Shown here: positions 12,100 to 23,234 of the stretch, piece by piece
How positions within the stretch are numbered: the stretch's first letter is position 1
Layout of the letters: each line of letters begins with the position of its first letter
Source: Lumnitzera littorea
Taxonomy: Eukaryota > Streptophyta > Magnoliopsida > Myrtales > Combretaceae
DNA length: 64,000 nucleotides
Assembly (NCBI GenBank): GCA_024138015.1
Contig: JAMXBB010000004.1
Location: 75,381,443-75,445,442 of the forward strand
Direction: 5' to 3'
Notes under the pieces: generated by a model
Told to the model about the DNA's origin: nothing
Databases searched by the model: none
What the model saw: the letters and a program-made list of their open reading frames with translations, nothing else
Made by a program: the position numbers and the translations under genes

Positions 12100-12585
12100 T
12101 CATTCACCTAGGTTAAGATCATGGGTTATAACACATTCTTCTTTCCATCCATAGTAAAAGCATAGGTGTTCTTGTATCCATTATGAGTGATACGTTGGTC
12201 AAACAACCAAGTACTCCCTAACAACAAATGCGAAGCTCCCATGAGGATGACATGACATACCGCTTCATCCCTGTATACATTCCCAATATTGAAGGGTACA
12301 ACTACTTGCTCAATAATGTGCAAAGCACCCTTTAGCATGTGCCTAATATAGCATATAAGGTCAGGGGTGCTTAAAGGTTAGTATTCTTAACTTATGCAAG
12401 AAGGATTGTGCAACTACATTAGTACAACTCCCTCCATCCATAATGATGATGCACAACTATCCTCGCATGGTTGTGAAACAAATTTTCTCTCTAATTTTCC
12501 TTGGAGCTTGATAAGGAGCTCAACACTCACCTTAGTAATAGTGTCATTACTTCATCTTGGTCAGCATAGACACAAGTTACTAAGC
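12100..12585 (-). pseudogene. R1 protease region; gag missing
   Basis: Peptides GGSCTNVVAQSFLHKL, NIGNVYRDEAVCHVILMGAS and HLLLGSTWLFDQRITHNGYK follow the Reina protease-to-RT linker order (usual motifs DGGSCTN, DVVPM, LLGRPWQFDR). The coding similarity stops at 12585 where LTR B begins, so the R1 gag, leader and 5' LTR are deleted. R1 is therefore 5'-truncated and inactive. Confidence 0.75.
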
Positions 12586-14545
12586 TATAGAGCCTAAATT
12601 TTTCAGTTTTTTTTTTTTATTTTCCTTAATTCAATTTATGTTGAACCTAATGCCCCTTCAATATAAACCCTCAACTAAGAGTTAAGAAAAATATGGTTTT
12701 TCCTGAGAAAATAAAAAAATTAGAGTCACCACCCGATTGAGGTAAGGAAAAAAGTTAAATTAGAATCAATTGAGTGGATTGATTCTAACATAGCTACTAA
12801 TATGTGGGAAAATCATTTTTGAAAAACCAAAGAACTTTAAATCTAGGGATTAACCTATTAAACCCTAAATGGGTATCACCTTAACCTTCTGAGATTAACT
12901 CTATTTTTCAAAATAGCCCTTTTTAATATTAAAGATGAACTCTAATTTATAATTAAAGAAAATTAATGATATTTACAAAAATAAGATGCAAATAAGAAAA
13001 TAAATTTATTTACAAAAGGAGAAATGAAAAAAAAAAATTCCTTATTTTAAGTTGCCACGTAATTGTTTACGAGTGCCTGCATACCTACTACTTAAGATCA
13101 AACTTTCCATAGTTCATTTTTGTAAAACTTTAGTGTGTTAATCTCTTTTATTTTGGAAAATAGTCAGGTTTACATTTTTTATCCATTTTGTTTTGTTTAA
13201 GAAAAATTTCTAAAAGGGTTTTAATTTTGATTATTTTATTTTCTCAAAAAATTTTAAAGAAACCCTAATTTTCAAAAGGGTTTATTAATTTAATTTTTTT
13301 TAACAAAAATGAGTTTTGTTAGGTGATAAAACACACATTTGTTCTAATAAAATGATTTTTTGAAAAATTTGGCTAAATAAAAGGAAATAAGAGGAAAATA
13401 TTTTATTTTTTTATAATTTATAAAGAAAAAGAGAAATAATTTTTTTATTCTTTTTCTTTGATGATTTTTTATTATTATTATAATAAAATGAAAATGAACA
13501 AAGAAGAGAAGGGGAAAAAAAAGGAAAAAGAAAAGGAAAAAAAGAAGAAAAAAAGTTAAACCTAATTGGTTTTAGGATTACACGCGGGTTAAGGAATGGA
13601 GTAGGCCGAGTATCCAAGTTAGATCCTGGTCAACCAACCTTACACGTACACTACACGTGACTATGAATAGAGAACGTCATAGCGACGGTCATCAGGGCTC
13701 ACTTCAAGCCGATTTGGACACTAAAATAATTAGGGGAAAGCATTTTTGTATGTTTCTTATTAGAGATAGGAGGTTTCGAGAGGAGCCTTTGTTAGTGGTA
13801 ATGGTTTTTAGAGATTGGATATGGAGTGGGTAGTAGTGGAAATTAAGCTTTTCCATTCTTTTCAATCAATTTCATCCCCTAAATATATGGATCTAAACTC
13901 AATTTGGAATTTAATTCAAAATAGGTCATGTGGAGAATAGAAATTGTCCATTAATTTGTGTATTTAAATGTGAAAATCACATGAAAAATTAAGGTGAAGC
14001 GAGGGGGTCAATTAGAGTGCACACGAGAAATCAAGGGAAAAGGATTGCTAACATGGTGCCATCTCAACTACATGGACCAGTTTATATAAGACACGTGTCC
14101 AGGAAGATGGGTAGTCTAATAAAGACCTACCATGTAACCTTTACACGTCAAAAAGAAGCAAAAGGCACAACATGTGCCTTGCAAGATTTGAACCTTTGAC
14201 CTTTACCTCTTCCTACTATCAAGTCAAAATGTTTAACTAATGGGCCATTGGCCCGTACCCTTGCATTCTTTGCAAATAATACTAATCTAACTTGCTTCTA
14301 ATTTAAATAAGACTAAACCTAACCCAAAAGAAAAATATCCAAGTCTTCATTATTTTTGCTACTCTAAAAATCTCTTCTTTTTTCTTAAGTAATTAAATTT
14401 TTTTTTTTCTCTTTCTCTTTTTTTTAATTTTCTAAAACTACTAATTTTTTTATGTATTTTTTATTTTTTTTTTTTCAATTAAGACCCTTTTATAAAAATA
14501 AAAAAAAAATCTAAAAATACAAGAGGCAAAAATGAGATATCTACA
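12586..14545 (-). mobile_element. E1 5' LTR (LTR B), promoter segment deleted
   Basis: This 1960-bp LTR matches LTR A in the same orientation, beginning TGTAGATATCTCATTTTTG on the minus strand and ending in GGCTCTATA. About 665 bases of LTR A, including the TATA box, are missing around 13835-13845. It retains the tRNA-like segment (14184-14247) and hairpin (14162-14180). Confidence 0.8.
14162..14247 (-). other. tRNA-like segment and hairpin in LTR B
   Basis: Copy of 7229-7314: hairpin AAGGCACA/TGTGCCTT, B-box-like GGTTCAAATCT (14184-14194) and A-box-like TGGCCCATTAGTTAAAC (14231-14247). Confidence 0.5.
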
Positions 14546-14550
14546 ACATG
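14546..14550. repeat. Target-site duplication of E1, right copy
   Basis: ACATG, identical to 4915-4919. Confidence 0.8.
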
Positions 14551-15239
14551 GTCGTTACAGTTGCCCAAGCCATCATAGTTGTTCAAGTATGGTAGCCTGA
14601 CACCTTGTAGAAGCATCTCGTCGAAGATGATAGGCCAAAATGAGCTTTGAACACTGCCTGGTTATGAAGTACAGACCAAGGACTCGACCCTCTTTTGATT
14701 GCACATGCTAGAAGTAGGGCAAATGTGTTCATCCAGCTCTGAGACATTCATGTCCTCGAATAGCATTTAGGAACATCGTAAGGAGAGATCCTTGGGCACT
14801 TTACTCATTCCTAACTGCTCACCTAACATGTGCACCTTACTACGGTTAGCATTTAAACGATTGCGAAGGTTCTCAGGAGGACAACGATTAGTTTGAACAC
14901 ATTCGCTTGGGTATATAGGGTTCGCATTAGGTATTAGAATAGAGCTCATGCTTCGTCTACTTAGTCTCATAGACGAATTGATTGTAGGCTCTTCCTAGCA
15001 ACGTTTTTCTTACGCTTTTTTTAAGATAGCAACTTCCCTATAAAGAGTAGCATTCGATTCTTGAGACCTATGGTTTACTTCAATCTTTTGGTGGAATATT
15101 ACCCTGAGTTGCTCGAACTCAAAGAGTAGAGCAACTAGAGCGAGTGGAGTAAATGATTATGGTGGTAGTGGTGGTGGTGACCTATAACCATCAACTTGCT
15201 ATGAGGCTTAAGGATATGTGTTTTTGCTTCTAGCTATTA
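14546..15239 (-). pseudogene. gag N-terminal fragment of TAT-type element H1
   Basis: On the minus strand the reading runs from the LTR at 15240 through MRLSRRSMSS, CPPENLRNRLN, SVQSSFWPIIFDEMLLQG and VRLPYLNNYDGLGNCNDHV. The last string is the conserved Gag start (P.L..YDG..DP.DH). It continues at 4914 after removal of E1. Stops are present. No clear tRNA-Arg primer-binding site (TGGCGACTCC) is visible beside 15240. Confidence 0.65.
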
Positions 15240-16140
15240 TGTTGAAAATTCTATCTCTTTTTTCTTAATCGATTTATATTGAGCCCAACTCATTTAACAA
15301 AAATCTTTCAACCAGATTGAGAAAAGGTTGTCTTTTAAAAAAATTTAAAAAAAATTGAAAAGAAAGTCGCCACCTAATCAAAATCGAGAAAAAAGTAAAA
15401 TTAGGACCCATGGTTAGATGGACCATTATTCCTAATGCTGGGCCATGGATTTTCTAAAAAAACCTTTAGAAAAATAGAAACAAAAAAATATTGGGTTCGA
15501 AGGCTAACTTATTAAAACCTAAGCAGTTTCCATAAAAGAAATCTATGATATCACTTAAAGGGCCTTAAATATGTTTTTCAAATAAATTGGGCTTTTTATA
15601 TTTAAAAAAGAAAAAGAGAAAAATTAAAAATATTTACTATTTTGGGCTGCTCAAAATGCCTACTTACCTACAAAGCGAAGTCAAGCTCACGTAGTTCTTA
15701 ATTAAAAATTTTTAGTTTGTTGGTTTACTTTATTTTTTAAAACTCTTTTTTCACTTTAAGTTTGTTAAATTTTATTAATTTTTAAAAAAATGGGTTTTTT
15801 TGGTCCATCTTTGAAAACTTTTACAAAAAAATTCTTAAACTTTGGAAAAGACTAGTTTATTTTTTAATCTATGAAAAACATTTTATTTGCGGGAAAAAAG
15901 AAAATTGGAAGAAACCCCATCTTTATAAAACAACTTTACTTAGATATGGTAAAACACATTAATAAGACACACATGCAAATCACAACAATTATTAAGACAT
16001 ATAGAAATTAACCAAATCATGTGAGCTAATTATCATGCAAATCAAATATAATATGTAAATTTATCAACCTAACATGTTAATTTATTGGAATGCTAGCAAC
16101 TAAACTTGTCAAAATACTAATTTAATTATTAGACTATGAG

Positions 16141-16148
16141 GTTCCTAT
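16141..16148. repeat. hAT target-site duplication, left
   Basis: GTTCCTAT; the right copy at 16864-16871 is GTTCCAAT (7 of 8). Confidence 0.65.
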
Positions 16149-16863
16149 TAGAGATGCCACTAGGGTAGGTTCAAAACGGGTTTTGTAAAACTCGAACTCA
16201 ACTTGCTACCTTATGAGGCTTCCCAAAACCCTACAAGATATCCTATAAGGTTTTTATCCTATTTCTAGAACTCACCCCTATAGGGTTTTATAATACCTAT
16301 TAAAAACCCAACTCGATCCACTAATACTAAAAAAAATTTAAAAAAAAATAATAATTTGTGGGTGTACACAAAAAAATAAAGCAAATAGCATATGGTTTTG
16401 TTTTGAATAATAAAACAAATGGCGTATAGTTATTTAAGACTGAACCAGCTTCTTTTTATTTTAAATTAATGCAAGATTAATACAAAGGAGATAGGTAAGG
16501 ATTGAGGAATGTGGCCGACTAGCTATGAAAGAGAGTAAAAGCAAGAGAAAAGAGTCATAGAAATATTGAGAGAGAGAAAGAGATGGGGTCAAGATTTTTT
16601 AAAAGATAAAGTATGAAAGAAACAAAAATATTTTTTATTAATTATTATATTTTATTATTTACTGCTAATACTAAATTACTAATATCATAAATGTATATAT
16701 TATTATTTTTAATTGGGTTCAAGTTTTTGATCAAGTTTTTTCTAAATCCTAAAACTTGAATTGAAACCCCGTAAGGCTTGAGAACCACTTTGAAAACCCT
16801 ATAGGATTTTTAGGGGTCGAGCAGGTCAAAAACTATATAATAACCTGCCTAGTGGTATTCCTA
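16149..16863. mobile_element. Non-autonomous hAT element (715 bp) in LTR C
   Basis: The termini are inverted: TAGAGATGCCACTAGGGTAGG at the left and, read on the other strand, TAGGAATACCACTAGGCAGG at the right. Subterminal GGGTTTT/AAAACCC and CTATAGGGTTTT motifs also occur on both sides. An 8-bp duplication flanks it. No transposase coding is present. The terminal style (TAGGGATG.CA.TGGG) is that of plant hAT elements. Confidence 0.75.
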
Positions 16864-16871
16864 GTTCCAAT
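16864..16871. repeat. hAT target-site duplication, right
   Basis: GTTCCAAT, one mismatch to the left copy. Confidence 0.65.
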
Positions 16872-17716
16872 TTATTCATTGAAACAAATTATTAACTAAA
16901 ATATAAACATGTTAAATACTAAGCATAATATTTATTAAAGCTTAAACATGCTAATTATTTTAATAAAATTTAATCATGCCAATTATTTATTAAAGCCTAA
17001 ACACAAATTATCTTTTTTATTTATTAAAGTCTAATTATGCAAACACACTGCTCATTGTATCTAAAATCTTAGCATATGAACTAAAAAATCAACAAGCATA
17101 ACATAAAGCAAATGAAAATTAATTAATACATTAAATATCATACAAAACACACTATTCAAGTGAAATCATAAGCACAAAAGATCAAAACACATCTTTTAAT
17201 TTCTTTTAGAACTTTCGAATATTTTTAATTTTTTTAATCAACAAACAATGCAATACAAAAAGGGAGGAAAACTTACCTCACGCGCACAAGAAACCGATGG
17301 CCAGTTTGGGTTGGTTTTGACCAATTCATGATGTGGGGCCAATGGCTCTTAACTCCCGAGAGGCTATTCTACGAAAACCTCATGCCAATTTCTAGAAAAT
17401 CCAAGCCTATCTCATATAATATCAATAAAACTTTAAGTTAGTTATGAACAAATCTTAAAAACATCACACTTAAGTCAAATTTAAATTATTCCCTTCAACC
17501 ACAAAATTGAAACAAGCCACCCACTACACTTTCTTCTAGGATAAATGTAAAATGTTTTAGTATTTTATCTTGGATTGATTTGCCCTAAAATGAGAGAAAT
17601 CAAAGAGAGTGAATGGATTTAACATTATGAACACCTAAATAAAGAAACTATCAATTACATGTAATGTGGTGATTCTCAATGCTTCAAAGTTTTTTGAATG
17701 TATAGAGAGGAGTCCC

Positions 17717-17723
17717 ATTTATA
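17717..17723 (-). promoter_or_regulatory. TATA box of LTR C
   Basis: Minus-strand CACTATAAATGGGACTCC, about 1.4 kb inside the LTR. Confidence 0.45.
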
Positions 17724-19135
17724 GTGTCAAGTTGTGATCCCTCCCCAAAAAACATCCATATTGGGAAAAGATTAAATCATTATTGATCAAGCAACTTTTT
17801 AAATGTATCCTGGTTCTTTCCATTATTTTGTCTAATTTGGACATGTTTTTGCAAAAAATAATGGAAATTGAAAGTGTACATAGCCCATAAAAGATGTCTT
17901 TACTTGTTTTATGTTAGGTTGTATCGTTAATTTGCAAAAAGAATCTTTAGTTTTGCTAAAATAAGCAAAGATGTATGATTAGGCATTTATTGGACATCCG
18001 ATTTTCCCTTTCCTATTTCTCTTATTTTCCTCAATGAAAATTAGAAATCTAGACCTTTCCGATAGGAGACTCTCCAAGCATTCATTTCCGTATTTTTCCA
18101 AATTTTTTAGTGACCATAAAGTGGGTGAAATCGAGTAAAAAATACCTAAGTACACTTGCCAAGTTCAAGAGAAATTGGAATTGGAAGGTTGTTTTCATGT
18201 AGGATGCATGGGGAAGAGAAAGAGAGAGACTTAACTTTGGTCAACCAAGTGGCACATGGCACCCGAAAATAAGTGCCATATGGTACCTCAAGATGGATGA
18301 CATATATCATTACTAAAAGGTGACCCATGTCATGTCACCTATCCCTCTTTTTTTTTTTCTTTACTTTTTCTGTTTTTCTTTTTCATTTTCTTCTTTTTCT
18401 TTTTCCCGTTTTATCTACTGACTCCTTGACACTGTTTTCAATTTCAATTCTTTTTTTTTCCTTAAAAACACCCTAAATAAGACCTAATTAATTATTAAAA
18501 ATCTAAAAAATTACACTTTACTTTTTGATAAATGTGGAGTCTAATAAACATGTATTCAAAATATTTTCAAAATTTTTCTAATTTGGCCGAATTAGGATCT
18601 CAATTTTTACTCATATTCAGCTTTTTATTTGAAATTTGATGGCCGTAAAATGCTCGTTTTAACTCTAATTGAGGTGCATTTTGAGGCCATGATGTTCTTA
18701 ATAAGTATAGTTTCAAAATATTTCAAAATGAGTAGTCTGAACTGGGTTAGAAAATTTTGATTTTCAAAAAATATTCATTTTTATTCAATATTCCTTATTC
18801 AATCAAATCGCATATACCTATTTTGACTCTAGAAGACAATGTTGACCTCCAAAAATTATTTCTTCCTTAAATCGACCTAGATGGACAATTACACACTTTT
18901 TTTTATGACTTTTACAATTTGTTTTATGTTTTAGATTTTTCTAGGCTTTCTTTTTTTTCCTTATTTTTTAATTTTTTTGCATTTTCTATTTTTTCTTTTT
19001 TATATATTTTCATTTTTTCAATATTTTTAGATTTTATTAATTTTTCTATTTTTTTAGTATTTTTCCTTTTTTTTGAAAATTAAGGAATTCTAAATTAAAG
19101 ATAGACCTAAAGAGAGTAAAAATAAGGTATCTACA

Positions 19136-19266
19136 ACTACCTCTCTTTATGATGAAGTTTAGTGAAAACCTTACCATAAAGACCAAAAAAAGACTCCATT
19201 TTTGCTACTACGGGAAGAGGAGAATCTGAGAAAAGATTGCTGATGGTATCATTTGAGAGGTGAAAT
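19136..19266. other. Flank of H1; no feature
   Basis: Short non-coding stretch between LTR C and the tandem duplication. It already shows the array-like GTCC/CTCC vocabulary but no clear unit. Confidence 0.4.
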
Positions 19267-19427
19267 GGGCTACCTATAAATCACACCCATTTAACAAGCT
19301 ATCAATCGAGAAAGTTGGAAATATCTCCTTAGAGTCCATCTCAACGGGCTACCTATAAATCACACCCATTTAACAAGCTATCAATCGAGAAAGTTGGAAA
19401 TATCTCCTTAGAGTCCATCTCAACGGG
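19267..19427. repeat. Perfect 79-bp tandem duplication
   Basis: Two copies with a 79-base step (19267 and 19346), starting GGGCTACCTATAAATCAC and ending AGAGTCCATCTCAAC, with no mismatch that I can see, in a region where everything else is strongly diverged. Confidence 0.9.
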
Positions 19428-20315
19428 ACCCTTTGATGAAATACTTTCCTAAATGGTAATGGCACCAAGGTTATCTGATGATAAGGCTCCTTTCAATCTA
19501 TCTTAACAATACATTTTGGCGAGATATCCTATCTTAAGGAAACGACAACAATATGGTTGTTTAAAATGCGGAAAAAACTCATTGTGATCTATATTAACGA
19601 GACCCTTTAACGAGATATTCTTTCCTAAGAAACAATAGCACTAAGGCCCTCTAAAGACAGGGCTCCTTACAATCCATCTAAATGAGACCCTTTGGCTCTA
19701 TCTAAAAGGAATGACAACACTAAGGTTGTTTAAAAGGCGAAAGAGCTCCTTACAATCTATCTAAATGAGACCATTCGGTGAGATATCCTTTTCTAAAAGA
19801 GTGGTAGCAATGGGGCTATCTTAAGGACAGGGCTCCTTACGGTCTATCTTAACGAGACCCTTTGATGAGATATACTATCCAAAACGATGATAGCACGAAG
19901 GCTTTCTAAAAGGTAGAAAGAGCTCCGTGCGATCTATTTTAACAAGACCCTTTTGGTGAGATATCCTATCCAACAGAAACGACAACACTGAGGCTATCTA
20001 AAAGGTTAAAAGAGCTCCTTATGGTCTATCTTAATGAGACCCTTTTGATGAGATATCTTTTCCTAAAAAAGCTATAACGCTAAGTTTATCTATGGGTAAA
20101 GTCTTTACAATCTATCTTAACAAGACCTTTTAGCAAGATATCATATCTTATGACAACACTAAGGTTGTCTAAAAGGCAAAAAGATCTCCTTACGATCTAT
20201 TTAAATGAGACCCTTTTAATGAGATATTCTTTCCTTAAGAGTGTTTGATGAGTCAAGGCTCCTATAAGACATTCTACCTTTTAAGGAATTTTATGGGTTA
20301 GTACTCCTTACGAGA
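19416..20315. repeat. About ten copies of an ~86-bp tandem repeat
   Basis: Each unit opens with (C/G)(A/G)(A/G)TCTATCTTAACGAGACCC, then GAGATATCCT.TCC, and closes with GGCTCCTTA or GAGCTCCTTA. Two subtypes mostly alternate: one with GACAACACTAAGGTTGT, the other with AGCACTAAGGCC or similar. The array is cut at 20320 by the R2 LTR. It is interpreted as the 3' untranslated array of a TAT-type host (H2). Confidence 0.8.
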
Positions 20316-20320
20316 TATCC
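20316..20320. repeat. Probable target-site duplication of R2, only copy
   Basis: TATCC directly before the LTR start TGATGTGCC; the other side of R2 is deleted. Confidence 0.35.
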
Positions 20321-21150
20321 TGATGTGCCTAGAAGCTTAGTAATCACTGAGGCTTACCGCGAAAAAGAAAGCAACTAAGTGGGTCCTTTGTAATAACAAA
20401 GAAAATGTAGATGAAAGAGTTATAACACACAGTAGCTTACGTGAAGCTACTCGAAGAAGGTAACTCACCAACGAATACAACACGACTCGACACTTCGCTT
20501 GATATGAGACACAAACTGATGTCAAGGTCCACTTGCCACTAATCTCAAGCTACTCAACAAGATTAAATAAGAGTGTAAAAGGGTTGTACTTAGAGAGAAA
20601 TATCTCACGAAAACCAAAGTGTATTCAATATCTATAAGGAATGTCTGATGATCTGACTACAAACAAAGAGGGACTATTTATAGTAAGTCCCTAGGGCAAC
20701 ATTACTAACAAGGGAAATTACAAAAAGAATAAATGGAAAAAGAGATTCCTAGTATATATGTAATGGGTAAATAGGACAAATGACAAAAAGGGAAAAATAG
20801 TACTATGTCAGAAAATGGATAGGTGGCAATTCATCAATAGGTTTGTACTAAGGAATCTTTAGGCATAACTGCTGAGCTAGGTCATGATGTGGCGACTATA
20901 GATGAGCAGCATTAAGAGTTGTTGGGATGAATAAAGAATGCCGCTATGTAGTAATGGTAGGCCGAAAGAGAAGTATCCATCGAATAAGGGCCTAAGCTTT
21001 GGCACTCGAAGGTCTAAGTGATTAACGCAAGACTTGATGTGTAAAGGTTTTGGCCTCGATACTCGGCAGATCAACCTCGATAAATGAGTGGTTGCCATTG
21101 GCATAAGGGACAAGACAGAGCAAGGTAAACCCAAACCGAGCACTCAAGGA
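20321..21150 (-). mobile_element. 3' LTR of Reina element R2 (LTR D)
   Basis: The minus strand ends CTAGGCACATCA at 20321. It contains CTAGGAATCTCTTTTTCC and a TATA box (20675-20682) and matches LTR F (3725-4440) on the opposite strand. It lies just past the R2 integrase C-terminus. The upper edge is uncertain: coding-like sequence (GPLT.) persists to about 21200. Confidence 0.65.
20675..20682 (-). promoter_or_regulatory. TATA box of LTR D
   Basis: Minus-strand ACTATAAATAGTCCC, nearly identical to the LTR F core. Confidence 0.5.
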
Positions 21151-23228
21151 GTTCACTCACTATTCTTTTACATGCTATGTCTCATCGTCGATAAGCTGAT
21201 GAGAGAGAATCCTCCTAATGAGAGACTAGAGACCTCAAAGGCACACGTAAGTAAGAGGGCCAGAGGTTGGTAATCCATCAACTCCCTAAGGTTGTTGAAG
21301 ATTTGTCCTCAAATCTTGGTCTTCTTCTTCGTTAAGTAAATAAGGCGTTAGGTCAACGACATTGAAGGTAACAAATACACCAAAACCTGTCAAACAACTC
21401 AATCTCATAGGAGTTATCATTGATAGCCTAAGGATCCTACAAGGTTAATCTGACTTGGGGGATAGTTTATCCGTCCTCTTTCCAGGGAAATGTTCTTTAC
21501 TAAGGTAGATCCAAACAAGGTCCTCGAGAGTATAAATGACTTGCCTCCTTCCTCAACTTCCTTGCTCTTTCTATCGAGCTATAGTCTTAGCCAGTTATTT
21601 GGCAACCTTTTGATGCTACTTCTGGAACTCCATGGCGCGTTGCAAGCCAAACTGATTTTCTCCTTGGGTGGCCGGACTAATAACCATATCTAAGAATAAG
21701 TTCAAGTTAAATCCATAGGCAACATCAAATGGTGTCCGCTTTATTCAGCTGTGAGTGAAGTGATTGCAAGAAAACTCAATGATGGGCAAGCATAGATCCT
21801 AATCATGTAGATTCTTCCTAACAACAGCTTACAGAAGGTTGCCGACTATCCTATTTACAACTTCCATCTGGCTGTCTGTCTACATATAACAAGAAGTACT
21901 GAACATGAGCTTCGTGTCAAGCTTCGTGTCAAGCTTCTTCCACAGGGTTCTCTAGAAGAAACTCGTGAACTTTGAGTCACAATCAAACACAATACTTCTT
22001 GACACTCCATGTAGTTGCACAATTTCCTACAAATAGAGGTTAGCAATAGAAAAAGCATCATTAGTTCTATGGTAAGGAATGAAGTGGCTCATCTTACTAA
22101 ACAAATCGACCTCTACCATAATAGAGTCATGTCTTCTTAGAGTTCGGGGTAGGCCGAGCATGAAATCCATGCTTAGGTTGGTCTATGGTCACTCAGGTAT
22201 AGGCAAAGGTATCTATTCTCCATATGGCTCTTTTCTACCCTTTGCATGTTTACACACCTCACAACTCTCATGAACCCGATGTACATCCTTCATCATCTTA
22301 AGCTAATAGAAATGTTCTCTCAACAACTCTGCCATTCTCTTCTCCCTAAAGTGGCCAGCTAAACCCCTAGCGTGAGCTTCTCAGACAAGTAACTCTTTAA
22401 CCAAACCACTCAGCACGTAAACTTGTTTGCCTTTCATTAGAAACCCTTGGCTTAAATAGAATCCATCCACAACTCTTCCAATGTTGCACTTTGCCAATAA
22501 GAGCCTAAAATACAAATTGTGCTCATACTGATCCAGTAAGGTGCCAAATCCAAGTATCTTCGCTTGTAATGCCGTAATGAGTACTTATCGACGAGAAAGT
22601 GCGTCGACAACAGTATTGGTACTTCCCTTCTTATATTGGATGACGTAGCTAAAAAGACTCCAAGAATTCAACCCACTCAGCATAACGCCAAGAAAGTTTT
22701 TATTGCCTTCAAAGATGTTTAAGAGATTCATGGTATGTATAGATGATGAATTCTCTAGGTAGCAAGTAATGTTACCAATTCTATAGTATTCGGAAAAGGG
22801 TATAGAACTCCTTGTCATATGCCGAGTAATTTAAGGCAACTCCTTTGAGTTTCTCATTGAAATAGGCAATTAAGGCAATCGGTCAACTCTCTTGCATTAG
22901 AAAAGCACCAATGCCAACTCTAGAGGCATCATACTTCACTTCAAAAACGTTCTTAAAATCTAGTAAGGCAAGTACTAGGGTGGATGTCAACCTAGACTTT
23001 ATCTCGTCAAAGCTCTTTTGAGCTTTCTAAAACCACTTGAACTCAAAGTTTTTCTTGGTCAGCTCAGTTAGTAGAGCAATTATAAAACTAAAGTTCCGAA
23101 TGAATCTTCAATAGAACAAGACTAGACCATGAAAACTCCTTACTTTAGTAGCATTACTTAGCGTCAGCCACTCAATAATCGCTCAGATTTTCTCATCATC
23201 AAAAGGATGGATGGCATCTAATGGGTCA
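21151..23228 (-). pseudogene. R2 pol remnant: RT end, RNase H, integrase (Reina)
   Basis: Downward on the minus strand: RT connection (VRSFHGLVLFY, FIRNFSFI, LTELTKKNFEFKW), RNase H (KYDASRVGIGAFLMQES, IAYFNEKLKGVALNYSAYDK, IQYKKGSTNTVVDALSRR), integrase HHCC (EAHARGLAGHF, CEVCKHAKGRKEPYGEY), core (NLSMDFMLGLPRTLRR, DLFSKMSHFIPYHRTND, EIVQLHGVSRSIVFD, RTLWKKLDTKL) and C-terminus (FNVVDLTPY). The finger and palm of RT, protease, gag and 5' LTR are missing, so it is 5'-truncated. A short repeat duplicates KLDT (21915-21940). The family is the same as R1 but the copy is independent. Confidence 0.85.
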
Positions 23229-23234
23229 GTAATC

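Larger units (their letters stand above)
4920..14545 (-). mobile_element. E1: nested LTR retrotransposon, minus strand
   Basis: The element is bounded by directly repeated LTRs (4920-7641 and 12586-14545) and by the 5-bp duplication ACATG. Removing it plus one ACATG joins ...NCNDHV to VHFCTT in a single gag frame of the host H1, which fixes both boundaries. The LTRs start TGTAGATA and end near GCTCGACA on the minus strand, as do the TAT-type LTRs of E2. No TAT pol is left inside: the interior holds a tandem-repeat 3' region and a truncated Reina element (R1). There is no recognisable primer-binding site beside 12586, so the original 5' interior has been deleted. Confidence 0.85.
15240..19135 (-). 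mobile_element. 5' LTR of TAT-type element H1 (LTR C)
   Basis: On the minus strand it begins TGTAGATACCTTATTTTTAC at 19135 and ends TTTTCAACA at 15240, directly before H1 gag. Internal landmarks match the E1 LTRs: CTTAATCGATTTATATTGAGC near 15266, AAGTCGCCACCTAATC near 15364 and GAAAAAAGTAAAATTAGGA. Without the hAT insertion it is about 3.2 kb, long even for TAT LTRs. A partner LTR is not in the window. Confidence 0.65.

Noticed and set aside
4920..14545. LTR A and LTR B as two unrelated solo LTRs
   Set aside because: They share one ACATG duplication at their outer ends and host gag is continuous across the pair.
20877..21143. 88-residue minus-strand frame
   Set aside because: Lies mostly in LTR D; no similarity to any family and no similar frame in related LTRs.
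21855..22061. 68-residue minus-strand frame
   Set aside because: Out-of-frame shadow of the R2 integrase core.
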